Shown here piece after piece: positions 1 through 8,654 of a stretch of 64,000 nt of DNA. Source of the stretch: Streptomyces sp. DH37 (GTDB lineage Bacteria; Actinomycetota; Actinomycetes; Streptomycetales; Streptomycetaceae); assembly GCF_029813835.1 (NCBI RefSeq), contig NZ_JARVKV010000003.1, positions 124,001-188,000 of the forward strand. Direction: 5' to 3'. The notes beneath the pieces were generated by a model. It did no database searches and was not told where the DNA came from. It saw only the letters and a list, made by a program, of their open reading frames with translations. A program made the position numbers and the translations under genes. How positions within the stretch are numbered: the first letter of the stretch is position 1; each line of letters begins with the position of its first letter.

Positions 1-1865
1 CGGAGAGGGAGGGGAGCGACGGCCGCACCGGACCGGCTCCGGCGCCCGGCGGCCCCGTACCCGTACCCGTACCCGCACCCGCACCCGCCGCCCCCGGCGG
101 GTCCGCCTCCCACCCCCTCACCCGCGTACGCCGCGTCGCGTCCCCCCTCCGCGGCCGCTTGGCGCTCGCCCTGCTGCTCGGCGCCCTCGCCCTCCTCAGC
201 GCCGTCGGACTGATGGCCACCTCCGGCTGGCTGATCTCCCGCGCCTCCCAGCAGCCCCCCGTCCTGTACCTGATGATCGCCGTCACCGCGACCCGCGCCT
301 TCGGCATCGGCCGCGCCGTCTTCCGCTACGCCGAGCGCCTCGTCTCCCACGACGCCGTCTTCCGCGTCCTGGCCGACCTGCGCGTCACCGTCTACCGCCG
401 GCTGGAGCGCCTCGCCCCCGCCGGGCTGCGCCACACCCGGCGCGGCGACCTGCTCGCCCGGCTCGTCGCCGACGTCGACACCCTCCAGGACTACTTCCTG
501 CGCTGGCTGCTCCCCGCCGCCGTCGCCGCCACCGTCTCCCTCTCGGCCACCGTCTTCACCGCGTGGCTCCTCCCCGAAGCGGGAGCGGCCCTCGCCGTCG
601 GCCTCCTGACCGCCGGCGTCGCCGTCCCCGCGCTCGCCGCCGCCGTCTCCCGCCGCACCGAGCGCCGCCTCGCGCCCGCCCGCGGCGAGCTGACCACCCG
701 CACCGTCGACCTGCTCACCGGCACCGCCGAGCTGACCGTCGCCGGAGCGCTGCCCCGCCGCGCCGAGGCCGTACGCGACGCCGACGCCACCCTGACCCGC
801 CTCGCCGCCCGCAGCTCCGCCGTCGCCGCGCTCGGCGGCGGGCTGTCCGCGCTCGCCGCCGGGCTCACCGTCACCGCCGCCGCCTGGTTCGGCGCCGCCG
901 CCGTCCACGACGGACGGCTGGACGGCCTCCTCATGGCGGTGGTCGTCCTCACCCCGCTCGCCTCCTTCGAGGCGGTCTCCGGGATGCCGCTCGCCGCCCA
1001 GCACCGGCAGCGCACCCGCCGCTCGGCCGAACGCGTCCACGAGGTGGTCGACGCCCCCGCCCCCGTCCGCGAGCCCGAGGACCCCGCCCCGGCGCCCGCC
1101 GTCCCGTTCCCCCTCGCCCTCACCGGCCTCACCGCCCGCCACCCGGGCCAGGACCGTCCCGCCCTCGACGGGGTGGACCTGCTCCTGACCCCCGGCCGGC
1201 GCGTCGCGGTCGTCGGCCCCTCCGGCTCGGGCAAGACCACCCTGGCCCACGTCCTGCTGCGCTTCCTCGACCCGGAGTCCGGCGGCTACCGCCTCGGCCC
1301 CGACGCGTCCGACGCCACCGCCCTCGACCCCGACGCCGTGCGCCGCCTCGTCGGCCTGTGCGCCCAGGACGCGCACATCTTCGACAGCTCCCTGCGCGAG
1401 AACCTCCGCCTCGCCAGGCCCTCCGCCACCGACGACGACCTCCGCGCCGCCCTGGCCGCCGCCCGCCTCGACTCCTGGGTCGGAGAGCTCCCCGACGGCC
1501 TGGACACCCTCGTCGGGGAGTTCGGCGCCCGGCTCTCCGGCGGCCAGCGCCAGCGTCTGGCACTGGCCCGCGCGCTGCTGGCCGACTTCCCCGTCCTCGT
1601 CCTGGACGAGCCCGCCGAGCACCTCGACCTGGCCACCGCCGACGCGCTGACCGCCGACCTGCTGGCCGCCACCGAGGGCCGCACCACCGTGCTCATCACC
1701 CACCGGCTGGCCGGGCTGGAGGCGGTGAACGAGGTGGTCGTCCTCGACGGCGGCCGCACCGTCCAGCGCGGTCCGTACGGGGAGCTGGCCGCGGCGGACG
1801 GTCCCTTCCGGCGGATGCTGGCCCGGGAGCGGGCCACCGAGGAACTGGTCACGGCCCGGGGCTGA
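1..1865 (+). CDS. CydC half of a thiol-reductant ABC exporter (5'-truncated by window edge, probably a CydD-CydC fusion)
   Basis: ABC exporter half needed for cytochrome bd assembly; it exports cysteine or glutathione across the inner membrane. The last ~570 residues hold a six-helix membrane domain (begins LALALLLGALALL), then an ATPase with Walker A GPSGSGKTT, signature LSGGQRQRLALARAL and Walker B VLVLDEP. The frame stays open to the left edge with no stop: the upstream ~50 codons encode a Pro/Ala/Val linker (PVPVPVPAPAPAAPGG) rather than an untranslated leader. This is the layout expected of the fused CydDC protein known in Streptomyces, so the N-terminal CydD half probably lies outside the window. 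A TTG at 159 is the nearest start-like codon but has no ribosome site. The product name is firm; the fusion is inferred. Confidence 0.88.
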   Translation, partial: EREGSDGRTGPAPAPGGPVPVPVPAPAPAAPGGSASHPLTRVRRVASPLRGRLALALLLGALALLSAVGLMATSGWLISRASQQPPVLYLMIAVTATRAFGIGRAVFRYAERLVSHDAVFRVLADLRVTVYRRLERLAPAGLRHTRRGDLLARLVADVDTLQDYFLRWLLPAAVAATVSLSATVFTAWLLPEAGAALAVGLLTAGVAVPALAAAVSRRTERRLAPARGELTTRTVDLLTGTAELTVAGALPRRAEAVRDADATLTRLAARSSAVAALGGGLSALAAGLTVTAAAWFGAAAVHDGRLDGLLMAVVVLTPLASFEAVSGMPLAAQHRQRTRRSAERVHEVVDAPAPVREPEDPAPAPAVPFPLALTGLTARHPGQDRPALDGVDLLLTPGRRVAVVGPSGSGKTTLAHVLLRFLDPESGGYRLGPDASDATALDPDAVRRLVGLCAQDAHIFDSSLRENLRLARPSATDDDLRAALAAARLDSWVGELPDGLDTLVGEFGARLSGGQRQRLALARALLADFPVLVLDEPAEHLDLATADALTADLLAATEGRTTVLITHRLAGLEAVNEVVVLDGGRTVQRGPYGELAAADGPFRRMLARERATEELVTARG

Positions 1866-1970
1866 CGGGGGCGCCGGCCCCCGTCCCCGGACCCGGCTTC
1901 CCCTCCCCTCGCCCGGCCCGGCCCGGCCCGTCCCGTTCCCACCCGCCCGCTCCCGGAGCCGGGACCGCCC

Positions 1971-2912
1971 TCAGGCCGCCTCGTCCAGCCGTCGCCGCTG
2001 CCCCTCGTCCAGCCGCAGCTCCATCGCGTCGAACGCCTCGTCGAGCTGCTCGGTCCGGCTCACCCCGACGATCGGCACGACGGCCGGGTCCCCGCCGGTC
2101 AGCCACGCCAGGACCACCTGGTTCGCGGTGGCCCCGGTCTCGGCGGCCACCTCGCCGAGCACGGCCAGGCGCCGCGCCGTGCCGGGGTGGTCGTAGTGCT
2201 CGGGCAGCGGGCGGTCGGGGCGGGTGTAGGAGCCCCACAGCAGTGAGGAGTAGGCCCACAGGTCCATGTCCGGCTCGCTGCGCACGTAGTCGAGCGACTC
2301 GGCGGTCGCGAGCAGGTGCCCGCTCTCGGGGAGGACGACCCCCGGGCGCGGCTGGACGTAGGAGTGCCGCAGCTGGAGGGCGGTCCAGCCCGTCACCCCC
2401 GCCCCGCGGGCGATCGCGCGGCCGCGCTCCACGCGCCAGGCGGCGTGGTTGGACGCGCCGAGCCGGCGGGCGAGCCCGTCCGAGACCACCTCGCCGAAGG
2501 CGGCGACGGTCTCCTCCAGGGGCACGTCGCGGTCCTCCGCGTGCGCCCAGTACAGGTCCACCCACTCCGTGCGCAGCCGCTTCAGGCTCTCCCGCACGGC
2601 CGAGCGCACCACGGGCGCCGACAGCCCCTCGGCGGACTCCGGCCACTTCCCCGGCACGGTCGGCTGCTGGCGCACCTTGGTGCTGATCAGCACCCGGTCG
2701 CGTACGCCGGGCCGGGCGGCCAGCCACTCGCCGATCACGGTCTCGCTCTGCCCGCCGACGCCGGAGGGGTCGATCCAGAAGCTGTAGCAGTTGGCGGTGT
2801 CGATCCACCGCCCTCCCCGCTCGACGAAGCGGTCGAGCAGCGCCATCGACGTCCCGCGGTCCAGCCGGGTGCCGAAGTCCATGGCGCCCAGGGCGAAATA
2901 CGGTGTGCTCAC
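1971..2912 (-). CDS. Aldo/keto reductase family oxidoreductase
   Basis: NADPH-dependent carbonyl reductase of the AKR TIM-barrel superfamily, 313 residues, cytosolic. The catalytic tetrad is visible: Asp and Tyr in WIDTANCYSF, Lys in LISTKV and His in DLYWAHAED; the cofactor end shows VPIVGVSRTEQLDEA. The GTG start at 2912 is chosen because GAGAGG lies about 8 nt upstream and the frame further upstream is low-complexity, overlapping the next gene. It is a single gene, lying in the same direction as the HAD gene upstream. The substrate cannot be read from the sequence. Confidence 0.88.
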   Translation of the reverse strand: MSTPYFALGAMDFGTRLDRGTSMALLDRFVERGGRWIDTANCYSFWIDPSGVGGQSETVIGEWLAARPGVRDRVLISTKVRQQPTVPGKWPESAEGLSAPVVRSAVRESLKRLRTEWVDLYWAHAEDRDVPLEETVAAFGEVVSDGLARRLGASNHAAWRVERGRAIARGAGVTGWTALQLRHSYVQPRPGVVLPESGHLLATAESLDYVRSEPDMDLWAYSSLLWGSYTRPDRPLPEHYDHPGTARRLAVLGEVAAETGATANQVVLAWLTGGDPAVVPIVGVSRTEQLDEAFDAMELRLDEGQRRRLDEAA

Positions 2913-3033
2913 CGGTGGTCCTCTCGCTCGTGCGGCGTGTCCGCCGCGTTCGGAGGCACCCATGCTGCTGTTTGGAGGGCACTCCAACACAAGCACCGCA
3001 GCCGAAACGTTCCCTCCCGCTCGCCCGCGGACG

Positions 3034-3894
3034 TCAGACGGCCGGTGGCAGCTCCAGCAGCCGCTCGATGACGGCGGCCACGCCGTCCTCCTCGTTGGCG
3101 GACGTGCGGTGCGTGGTCGCGGCCAGCACCGCCGGGTGCGCGTTGGCCATGGCGTAGGAGGTCCCGGCCCAGGACAGCATCTCCAGGTCGTTGGGCATGT
3201 CGCCGAAGGCGACGACCTCCCCGGCCGCCACACCGCGCTGCGCGCAGCACCGGGCCAGGGTGCTGGCCTTGCTGACGCCGGGGCCGCTGATCTCCAGCAG
3301 CGCGCTCGGGCTGGACCGCGTGAACTCCGCGTGGTGGCCCGCGACGGCGCGGGCCATGCCCAGGAACTCGTCCGGCACCAGCTCGGTGTGGTGGGCGAGG
3401 AGCTTGAGCACCGGCTGGTCGGCGAACTCGGTGTCGTCCGACAGCAGCTTCTCGACCGGGGCGACCAGCGCGCCGGGGTCGAGGTGGAACTGCGGGTACT
3501 GGGGCTCGTAGTGGATGCCGCCGGTCCGCTCGACGGCGAAGCTCACGTCCGGGGCGGCCGTCCGCAGTTCCTCCACTACGGTCAGCGCGGTGTCGCGCGG
3601 CAGTTCGCGCACCTGTACGACCTGCCGCCCGCGGTGCAGGTCGACGACGGCCGCGCCGTTGGCGCAGATCGCCAGGCCGTGCCCGTGCACGTGGTCGCTG
3701 ACCACGCCCATCCAGCGGGCCGGCCGCCCGGTGACGAAGAAGACCTCGATCCCGGCCTCCTCGGCGGCGGCGAGCGCCGCGACCGTGCGGTCGGAGACGG
3801 ATTTGTCATCGCGCAGCAGCGTGCCGTCCAGATCGGTGGCGATGAGGCGCGGGCGCGTCATGGAGGGCGCAGGAACGTGAGTCACGCTCCCCAT
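3034..3894 (-). CDS. Cof-type HAD-superfamily phosphatase
   Basis: Haloacid dehalogenase-like phosphohydrolase of the Cof subfamily (C2B cap), acting on sugar phosphates or similar small phosphoesters. Motif I is [13 protein letters not shown], motif II is FFVTGRPARW, and motif III/IV is [14 protein letters not shown], with the metal-binding Asp residues intact. About 286 residues, normal for the family. The start is uncertain: ATG at 3894, GTG at 3885 and ATG at 3861 (directly before TRPRLIATDLDG) are all in frame and none has a convincing ribosome site; the core protein is unaffected. A paralogue of the same subfamily lies at 13551-14378. Confidence 0.85.
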   Translation of the reverse strand: MGSVTHVPAPSMTRPRLIATDLDGTLLRDDKSVSDRTVAALAAAEEAGIEVFFVTGRPARWMGVVSDHVHGHGLAICANGAAVVDLHRGRQVVQVRELPRDTALTVVEELRTAAPDVSFAVERTGGIHYEPQYPQFHLDPGALVAPVEKLLSDDTEFADQPVLKLLAHHTELVPDEFLGMARAVAGHHAEFTRSSPSALLEISGPGVSKASTLARCCAQRGVAAGEVVAFGDMPNDLEMLSWAGTSYAMANAHPAVLAATTHRTSANEEDGVAAVIERLLELPPAV

Positions 3895-4120
3895 AGTCCC
3901 GCATATGCCCGCACAGCCGTGCGCTGAGGTGCCCGAATGAGCCACAGCCCGAACGTATCCGAAACCGGATGGACACGGACAGTCAGGAGGGCGGGCCCCT
4001 GTCCGTCCGCGTAGGGAAAACGCTACGGGCCTTCCGCGGGCCGCGTCCGGCATGGCGCGAAACGTACGCGGGCTCCGCCGCGCGGTACGGCGGCGCGCAC
4101 GCGCTCGCGGCCCGGCACCG

Positions 4121-5038
4121 TCACCCGCGCGGTCGGGCGAGCCGGGCGAGGGCCTCCGTCGCGATCCTCTCGAAGACCGCCTCGTCGGCGGCGAAGACCG
4201 AGTCCGGGATCGGGGCGTGGACGGCGATCTCGGCGAAGCCGAGCTCGAAGTGCCGCCCCGCGAAGTCGACGAAGGCCTCCAGGGACTCCAGCGGCTTGTT
4301 CGCCTCCGGGGTGAAGCCGGTGAGCAGGATCCTCTCCACCGTGCCGGGGTCCCGGCCGATGTCCTCGCAGGCCCTGTCGAGCCGGTCGATCTGCCCCCGG
4401 ATCGCCTCCACCGACTCCTCGGGGGTGCCGCTCCCGTACAGCCGCGGGTCGCCGGTGGTCACCCACGCCTGCCCGTACCGGGCCGCCAGCCGCATGCCGC
4501 GCGGTCCGGTGGCGGCCACCGCGAAGGGGATTCGGGGCCGCTGGACGCAGCCGGGGATGTTGCGGGCCCCGTTCGCCGTGTAGAAGGCCCCCTCGTGCGT
4601 CACGGAGTCCTCGGTCAGCAGCCGGTCGAGCAGCGGCACGAACTCGCCGAAGCGGTCGGCCCGCTCGCGCGGCGTCCACGGCTTCTCGCCGTCCCGCAGC
4701 AGGGCGGTCGCGTCGAAGCCCTCGCCGCCCGCGCCGATGCCCAGGGTGACCCGCCCGCCGGAGACGTCGTCCAGCGTCACCAGCTCCTTGGCCAGGGGGA
4801 CCGGGTGCCGGAAGTTCGGCGAGGTGACGAGGGTGCCCAGGCGCAGGCGGTCCGTGGCGGTGGCGGCGGCGGTCAGGGTGGGCAGCGCGCCGAACCAGGG
4901 GCCGTCGCGGAAGGACCGCCAGGACAGGTGGTCGTAGGTGTAGGCGGTGTGGAAGCCGAGTTCCTCGGCGCGTGTCCACTGGTCGCGGCCGCCCTCGTGC
5001 CAGCGGCGCACGGGCAGGATCACGGTGCTCAGACGCAT
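4121..5038 (-). CDS. LLM-class F420-dependent oxidoreductase
   Basis: Luciferase-like (TIM-barrel) oxidoreductase of the class using F420H2 or FMNH2 in actinobacteria, 305 residues. Diagnostic segments are AEELGFHTAYTYDHL near the N-terminus, RLRLGTLVTSPNFRHP, and VTLGIGAGGEGFDATAL. The ATG at 5038 gives the usual N-terminus MRLSTVILPV. The protein is complete. It stands alone between the HAD gene and the divergent toxin-antitoxin pair. Substrate unknown; the choice of F420 over FMN is inferred from the family's distribution in Streptomyces. Confidence 0.87.
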   Translation of the reverse strand: MRLSTVILPVRRWHEGGRDQWTRAEELGFHTAYTYDHLSWRSFRDGPWFGALPTLTAAATATDRLRLGTLVTSPNFRHPVPLAKELVTLDDVSGGRVTLGIGAGGEGFDATALLRDGEKPWTPRERADRFGEFVPLLDRLLTEDSVTHEGAFYTANGARNIPGCVQRPRIPFAVAATGPRGMRLAARYGQAWVTTGDPRLYGSGTPEESVEAIRGQIDRLDRACEDIGRDPGTVERILLTGFTPEANKPLESLEAFVDFAGRHFELGFAEIAVHAPIPDSVFAADEAVFERIATEALARLARPRG

Positions 5039-5310
5039 GCCCGCGACCCTACCCGCGGCAGGCCGCCCGCTCCCGGCCGGGCCGAGCCGGTCGCCCTGAG
5101 GATCGCGACGGCGGAGGGCGCCGGTCGGGCCCCCGGCTGTCCCGGCGGCACGCGTCACCGGCCGGCAGGCCGGGCCGCGCCCCCACGGACGGGGACGGGG
5201 CTCCCGGGCCGCAGGCCCTCGTGGACGCCGGGCAGCGGAGGCCGCGACGGCCCGGACCGCGTGACCGCGTCCGCGAGCGTGGGCATCACCAACGGTTGGC
5301 CGCAGGGTGC

Positions 5311-5326
5311 GCATACCGGAGTATGC
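5311..5326. promoter_or_regulatory. Inverted repeat / likely autoregulatory operator of the PIN-toxin operon
   Basis: GCATAC-CGGA-GTATGC, a perfect 6-bp inverted repeat with a 4-nt centre, ends 7 nt before the antitoxin ATG. A TATGCT hexamer (5322-5327), a plausible -10 box, overlaps its right arm and lies 6 nt from the ATG, so the transcript may be leaderless. VapB-type antitoxins typically repress their own operon from such sites; occupancy here is inferred. Confidence 0.5.
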
Positions 5327-5333
5327 TCAGGGC

Positions 5334-5582
5334 ATGGCGGACACGACACGCATCACGGTGACACTGCCGACCGACCAGGTCGCCGAACTCAGGAAGCTCA
5401 CCGACAACGTCTCGGGATATGTCGCCGAGGCGGTGGCACGTCAGCTGCGGCATCAGCTGCTCGGCGCCGATCTGCAGCGTCACCAGGAGGAACACGGGAC
5501 GTTCACCGAGGAGGAGCTGGCCGAGGCCCGCTCCAGGATCTTCGGCACGGCCGATGCCGGCGGATCGGCGAGCACGGCGTGA
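5334..5582 (+). CDS. VapB-like antitoxin of a type II toxin-antitoxin pair
   Basis: 82-residue protein. The N-terminus TTRITVTLPTDQVAELRKL is the short beta-strand plus helix of a ribbon-helix-helix or CopG/VapB-type DNA-binding domain. The C-terminal half (EEELAEARSRIF) is charged, as in toxin-neutralising tails. Its TGA overlaps the GTG of the PIN-domain gene (GTGA), so the two are translationally coupled in the antitoxin-first order usual for vapBC. An inverted repeat and a -10-like TATGCT sit directly before the ATG; there is no clear ribosome site, which suits a leaderless message. Exact family unverified. Confidence 0.72.
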   Translation: MADTTRITVTLPTDQVAELRKLTDNVSGYVAEAVARQLRHQLLGADLQRHQEEHGTFTEEELAEARSRIFGTADAGGSASTA

Positions 5583-5980
5583 TCGAGCACGTCGAGACCG
5601 TCGTCCTGGACTCCCAGGGGCTCTCCGCCTGGATCGCCCAGGACCGCAAGGTCCTCGCGATGTTCCAGGTGTTCCACACCATGGGGGCCGATCTCGTCAT
5701 CGGCGCCAACACCATCGTGGAAGTCAGCCATGCGCGGGTGAACATGCCTCGACTGCAGTGGGTACTCTCCCGCGTCAAGGTCGAGCCGGTGACGGAGGGG
5801 GCGGCGAAGGCGTCCGCGCAACTGCTCAAGGCCGCGGGTCTGCACGGCCACAAGTACGCGATCGACGCGACCGTCGCCGAGGTGGCGCTGCGTCAGCCGG
5901 GCCCGGTGGCCATACTGACGTCCGATGTTGACGACATGGCCCGGTTGTGCGGCGACCACGTCCGCCTCATCGGCGTCTGA
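5579..5980 (+). CDS. PIN-domain toxin (VapC-like ribonuclease)
   Basis: 133-residue PIN-fold protein. The acidic active-site residues are visible in order: Asp in VVLDSQGLS, Glu in NTIVEVSHAR, Asp in YAIDATVAEVAL and Asp in LTSDVDDM. Known PIN toxins cleave tRNA, rRNA or mRNA under Mg2+; the target here cannot be read from sequence. GTG start at 5579, inside the GTGA overlap with the antitoxin stop. The catalytic set looks intact, so the toxin should be active. KptA, a tRNA 2'-phosphate-processing enzyme, lies convergently downstream. Confidence 0.78.
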   Translation: MIEHVETVVLDSQGLSAWIAQDRKVLAMFQVFHTMGADLVIGANTIVEVSHARVNMPRLQWVLSRVKVEPVTEGAAKASAQLLKAAGLHGHKYAIDATVAEVALRQPGPVAILTSDVDDMARLCGDHVRLIGV

Positions 5981-6085
5981 ACGGGCGGCCGAACTCGCCG
6001 GCCGAAGGGATCCGCGCAGGTCAGGCCGCGATGGGTGAACGAGGCCCGACCGAGGTGACGAGGGCGCCCGGTCGCAGGCCCGGCG

Positions 6086-6634
6086 TCAGCCGGGGAGGCG
6101 CAGGTACTCCGGCGGTACGCGCGGCACCAGCCACACCCCGTTGTCGCTGACCCGGAACTCGTACCCGTCCCGGTGCATCGCCCCGGCGTCCACCACCAGC
6201 ACCACCGGCCTCCCGCGCCGCGCCCCCACGGCGGCGGCCGTCCCGCGGTCGGGCGAGAGGTGGACGTCGTGGCGCGCCATCGCCCGCAGGCCGTCCCGCC
6301 GGATGTCCTCCACGTACCGCCCGACCGTGCCGTGGAAGAGGTACGGGGGAGGTTCGGCGGCGGGCAGGTCCAGGTCCACGTCGACGGTGTGGCCCTGGGC
6401 GGCCCGGATGCGGTCCCGCCCGGGGTCGAGCGTGAAGCGCCGCTTGTCGTTGGTGGCGACGACCTCCTCCAGCTCCTCGCGGGTGAGGTGGAAGCCGTCG
6501 CGTGCCGCGGCGTCCAGCAGCTCCCCGACGCCCACCCAGCCGTGGGCGTCCAGGGTGAGCCCGATCCGCTCGGGGGCGTGCCGCAGATGCCGTGCGAGGT
6601 ACTTCGAGATCCGCTTGCGGCGCCGGTCGTCCAT
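6086..6634 (-). CDS. kptA: RNA 2'-phosphotransferase (KptA/Tpt1)
   Basis: NAD-dependent enzyme that transfers an RNA 2'-phosphate to NAD, releasing nicotinamide and ADP-ribose 1'',2''-cyclic phosphate; bacterial KptA can also ADP-ribosylate RNA ends. 182 residues, standard length. The family signature set is complete: ISKYLARHLRHAPE at the N-terminus, ATNDKRRFTLD, YLFHGTVGRYV and VHLSPDRGTA, with the conserved Arg-His-Arg-Arg-type RNA/NAD contacts. ATG at 6634 is the first plausible start. Bacteria lack the fungal tRNA splicing route, so the native substrate is unknown; damaged or ligated RNA is one possibility. Confidence 0.9.
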   Translation of the reverse strand: MDDRRRKRISKYLARHLRHAPERIGLTLDAHGWVGVGELLDAAARDGFHLTREELEEVVATNDKRRFTLDPGRDRIRAAQGHTVDVDLDLPAAEPPPYLFHGTVGRYVEDIRRDGLRAMARHDVHLSPDRGTAAAVGARRGRPVVLVVDAGAMHRDGYEFRVSDNGVWLVPRVPPEYLRLPG

Positions 6635-6741
6635 GTCGGGTCAGGGTGCCCCGGGGCCCGCCGCGGCGCACCTCCTTTTCCACCTCGCACGGTCCCGGAG
6701 CCCCTGGATTCCCCGGAGTCCCCGCAGCCCCCGCAGACCGG

Positions 6742-8580
6742 TCACGCCCGCACGTTGATCCGCGCGAACGCCCGCAGCGCGCTCGGCGCCACCCGGGCCA
6801 GCACCAGCCCGCCCCACGCCTCCAGGTTCACCGGCACCACCGCCTTGTTCCGGATCACCGAGCGCAGCACCGCGTCGGCGACCCTCTCCGGGGCGAACCT
6901 GCGGATCCGGTAGGCCTGGAGGGCCCGCTTGCGGCGGCGCTCGGCGTCCCGCTCGTCGGTGCCGCGGAAGCGCGTGTCCTCGATGATCGAGGTGCTGACG
7001 ACGCCGGGGCAGATCGCCGAGACCCCGATGCCCTCGCCGGCCAGGTCCGCGCGCAGCACCTGGCTGAGCATCAGCGCCGCCGCCTTGGAGGTGCAGTACG
7101 CGGGCAGGGCCCGGGTGGGCTCGTAGGCGGTGCAGGAGACGACGTTGACGATGTGGCCGCCCTGCCCGCGATCGGCCATCTGCCGCCCGAAGAGGCGGCA
7201 GCCGTGGATGACGCCCCACAGGTTGGCGCCCAGGACCGCCTCCCAGTCGTCCGCGGTGTGCTCCAGGAACGGCCCGGCCGCCGCGATTCCGGCGTTGTTG
7301 ACCAGGACGTCCACCACGCCGTGCTCGGCGGCCACCCTCCGCGCCAGCGCCTCCATCGCCGCCCGGTCGGAGACGTCGGCCGTCTCCGCCCACGCCCCCG
7401 GCGCGCCGGCCCGCCGCGCCAGCTCGGCCGTACGGGCCAGGTCCCGCTCCCTGACGTCCACCGCGACGACCCGGGCGCCCGCCCGGGCGAAGGCCAGCGC
7501 CGTCTCCCGGCCGATGCCCCGGGCCGCGCCGGTGACCAGCACCAGCTGCCCGCCGAAGCGCTCGGCGTACGCGTCCTCCCGGGCCCGGCGGCGCCGCCCG
7601 CCGCGCCGCGCCGCCGGCGGCGCCTCCCCGCCGGGCGTCCTCTCGCACGCCTCGACGAACGAGCCGATCCAGCCGGCCAGCAGGTCGGGCCGGGTGCGCG
7701 GCGCCCAGTGGCCCGCCCGCAGGGTGCGGCGCGTCAGCCGGGGCGTCCACCGCTCCGGCTCGTCCCGCAGCGCCCCGGAGAGGAACGGGTCCCCGGTCGG
7801 GGTGACGATCTGCACGGGCACGTGGGCGTAGGGGTCCTCGCGCGGCCGGCGCAGCCGGGCCCGTACGTTGTCGCGGTACAGCCACAGGCCGTGCGCGGCG
7901 TCGTCGGGCAGCGAGGGGGCGGGGTAGCCGGGGTCCCGGGAGCCGGACGCCCTCTCCATGCGCCGCAGCAGGGCCGGCCAGGCCTTCCCCAGCGGCCCGC
8001 GCCAGGCCAGCTCCGGCACGGCGGGCACGTGCATCGCGTACACGTAACCGGACCGGACGCCCTGCCCCAGCGCCTGGGCGACGCGGCGCGGCGTCGGCCG
8101 GGTCAGCCGCCGGCGGAACCAGTGGCCCAGGTGGTCCAGGGACGGCCCGGACATCGAGGTGAAGGACGCGATCCGGCCCCGGGTGCGCCCGGCCGTGGCG
8201 AACTCCCAGCCCTGCACCGATCCCCAGTCGTGCCCGACCAGGTGCACCGGGGCGTCCGGGCTGACAGCGTCCGCGACCGCCAGGAAGTCGTCGGTCAGCC
8301 GCTCCAGCGTGAAACCGCCGCGCAGCGGCTCCGGCGCCGTGGAACCCCCGCAGCCGCGCACGTCGTACAGCACCACGTGGAAGCGGTCCGCCAGCCGCGC
8401 GGCCACCCGCGACCAGACCTCCTTGGAGTCCGGGTAGCCGTGCAGCAGGACCACCGTCGGACGGCGGTTCCCGTCCCCGTCCACCGCGCCGCCCAGCTCG
8501 GCGACGCACAGCTCGACGCCGTCCGCGCCGGTGACCCGGCGCTCCCGCGCGCCTCCGAGACCGCCCGCTCCCGTCTCCAT
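6742..8580 (-). CDS. EphD-like fusion: alpha/beta-hydrolase (epoxide-hydrolase type) plus short-chain dehydrogenase
   Basis: 612-residue two-domain enzyme. Residues about 15-320 are an alpha/beta hydrolase: oxyanion segment VVLLHGYPDSKEVW, nucleophile elbow LVGHDWGSVQG with Asp as nucleophile (epoxide-hydrolase type) and a late His in LRAGHWAPR. Residues about 345-590 are an SDR: VLVTGAARGIGRETA cofactor site, NNAGIAAAGPF, catalytic Ser in VVSCTA and YCTSKAA. The layout matches mycobacterial EphD. The ATG at 8580 follows GGAGGAAGGGCACGC; a longer in-frame extension is repeat-derived. Hydrolysis coupled to oxidation of an epoxide- or ester-type lipid is plausible, but the substrate is unknown. 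Confidence 0.86.
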   Translation of the reverse strand: METGAGGLGGARERRVTGADGVELCVAELGGAVDGDGNRRPTVVLLHGYPDSKEVWSRVAARLADRFHVVLYDVRGCGGSTAPEPLRGGFTLERLTDDFLAVADAVSPDAPVHLVGHDWGSVQGWEFATAGRTRGRIASFTSMSGPSLDHLGHWFRRRLTRPTPRRVAQALGQGVRSGYVYAMHVPAVPELAWRGPLGKAWPALLRRMERASGSRDPGYPAPSLPDDAAHGLWLYRDNVRARLRRPREDPYAHVPVQIVTPTGDPFLSGALRDEPERWTPRLTRRTLRAGHWAPRTRPDLLAGWIGSFVEACERTPGGEAPPAARRGGRRRRAREDAYAERFGGQLVLVTGAARGIGRETALAFARAGARVVAVDVRERDLARTAELARRAGAPGAWAETADVSDRAAMEALARRVAAEHGVVDVLVNNAGIAAAGPFLEHTADDWEAVLGANLWGVIHGCRLFGRQMADRGQGGHIVNVVSCTAYEPTRALPAYCTSKAAALMLSQVLRADLAGEGIGVSAICPGVVSTSIIEDTRFRGTDERDAERRRKRALQAYRIRRFAPERVADAVLRSVIRNKAVVPVNLEAWGGLVLARVAPSALRAFARINVRA

Positions 8581-8606
8581 GCGTGCCCTTCCTCCCACCG
8601 CGCCCG

Positions 8607-8654
8607 ACGCTCGGTCCGACGATCTGCCCAACGCTCGGTCCGACGATCTGCCCG
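8607..8654. repeat. 24-bp tandem duplication in the divergent intergenic region
   Basis: Two adjacent 24-bp copies differing only at the last base (acgctcggtccgacgatctg then cccA or cccG). They lie 27 nt upstream of the EphD-like start and about 170 nt before the divergent ABC operon. They may be regulator sites or a replication-slippage duplication; the start of a third copy (acactcc) decays immediately. Confidence 0.8.
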
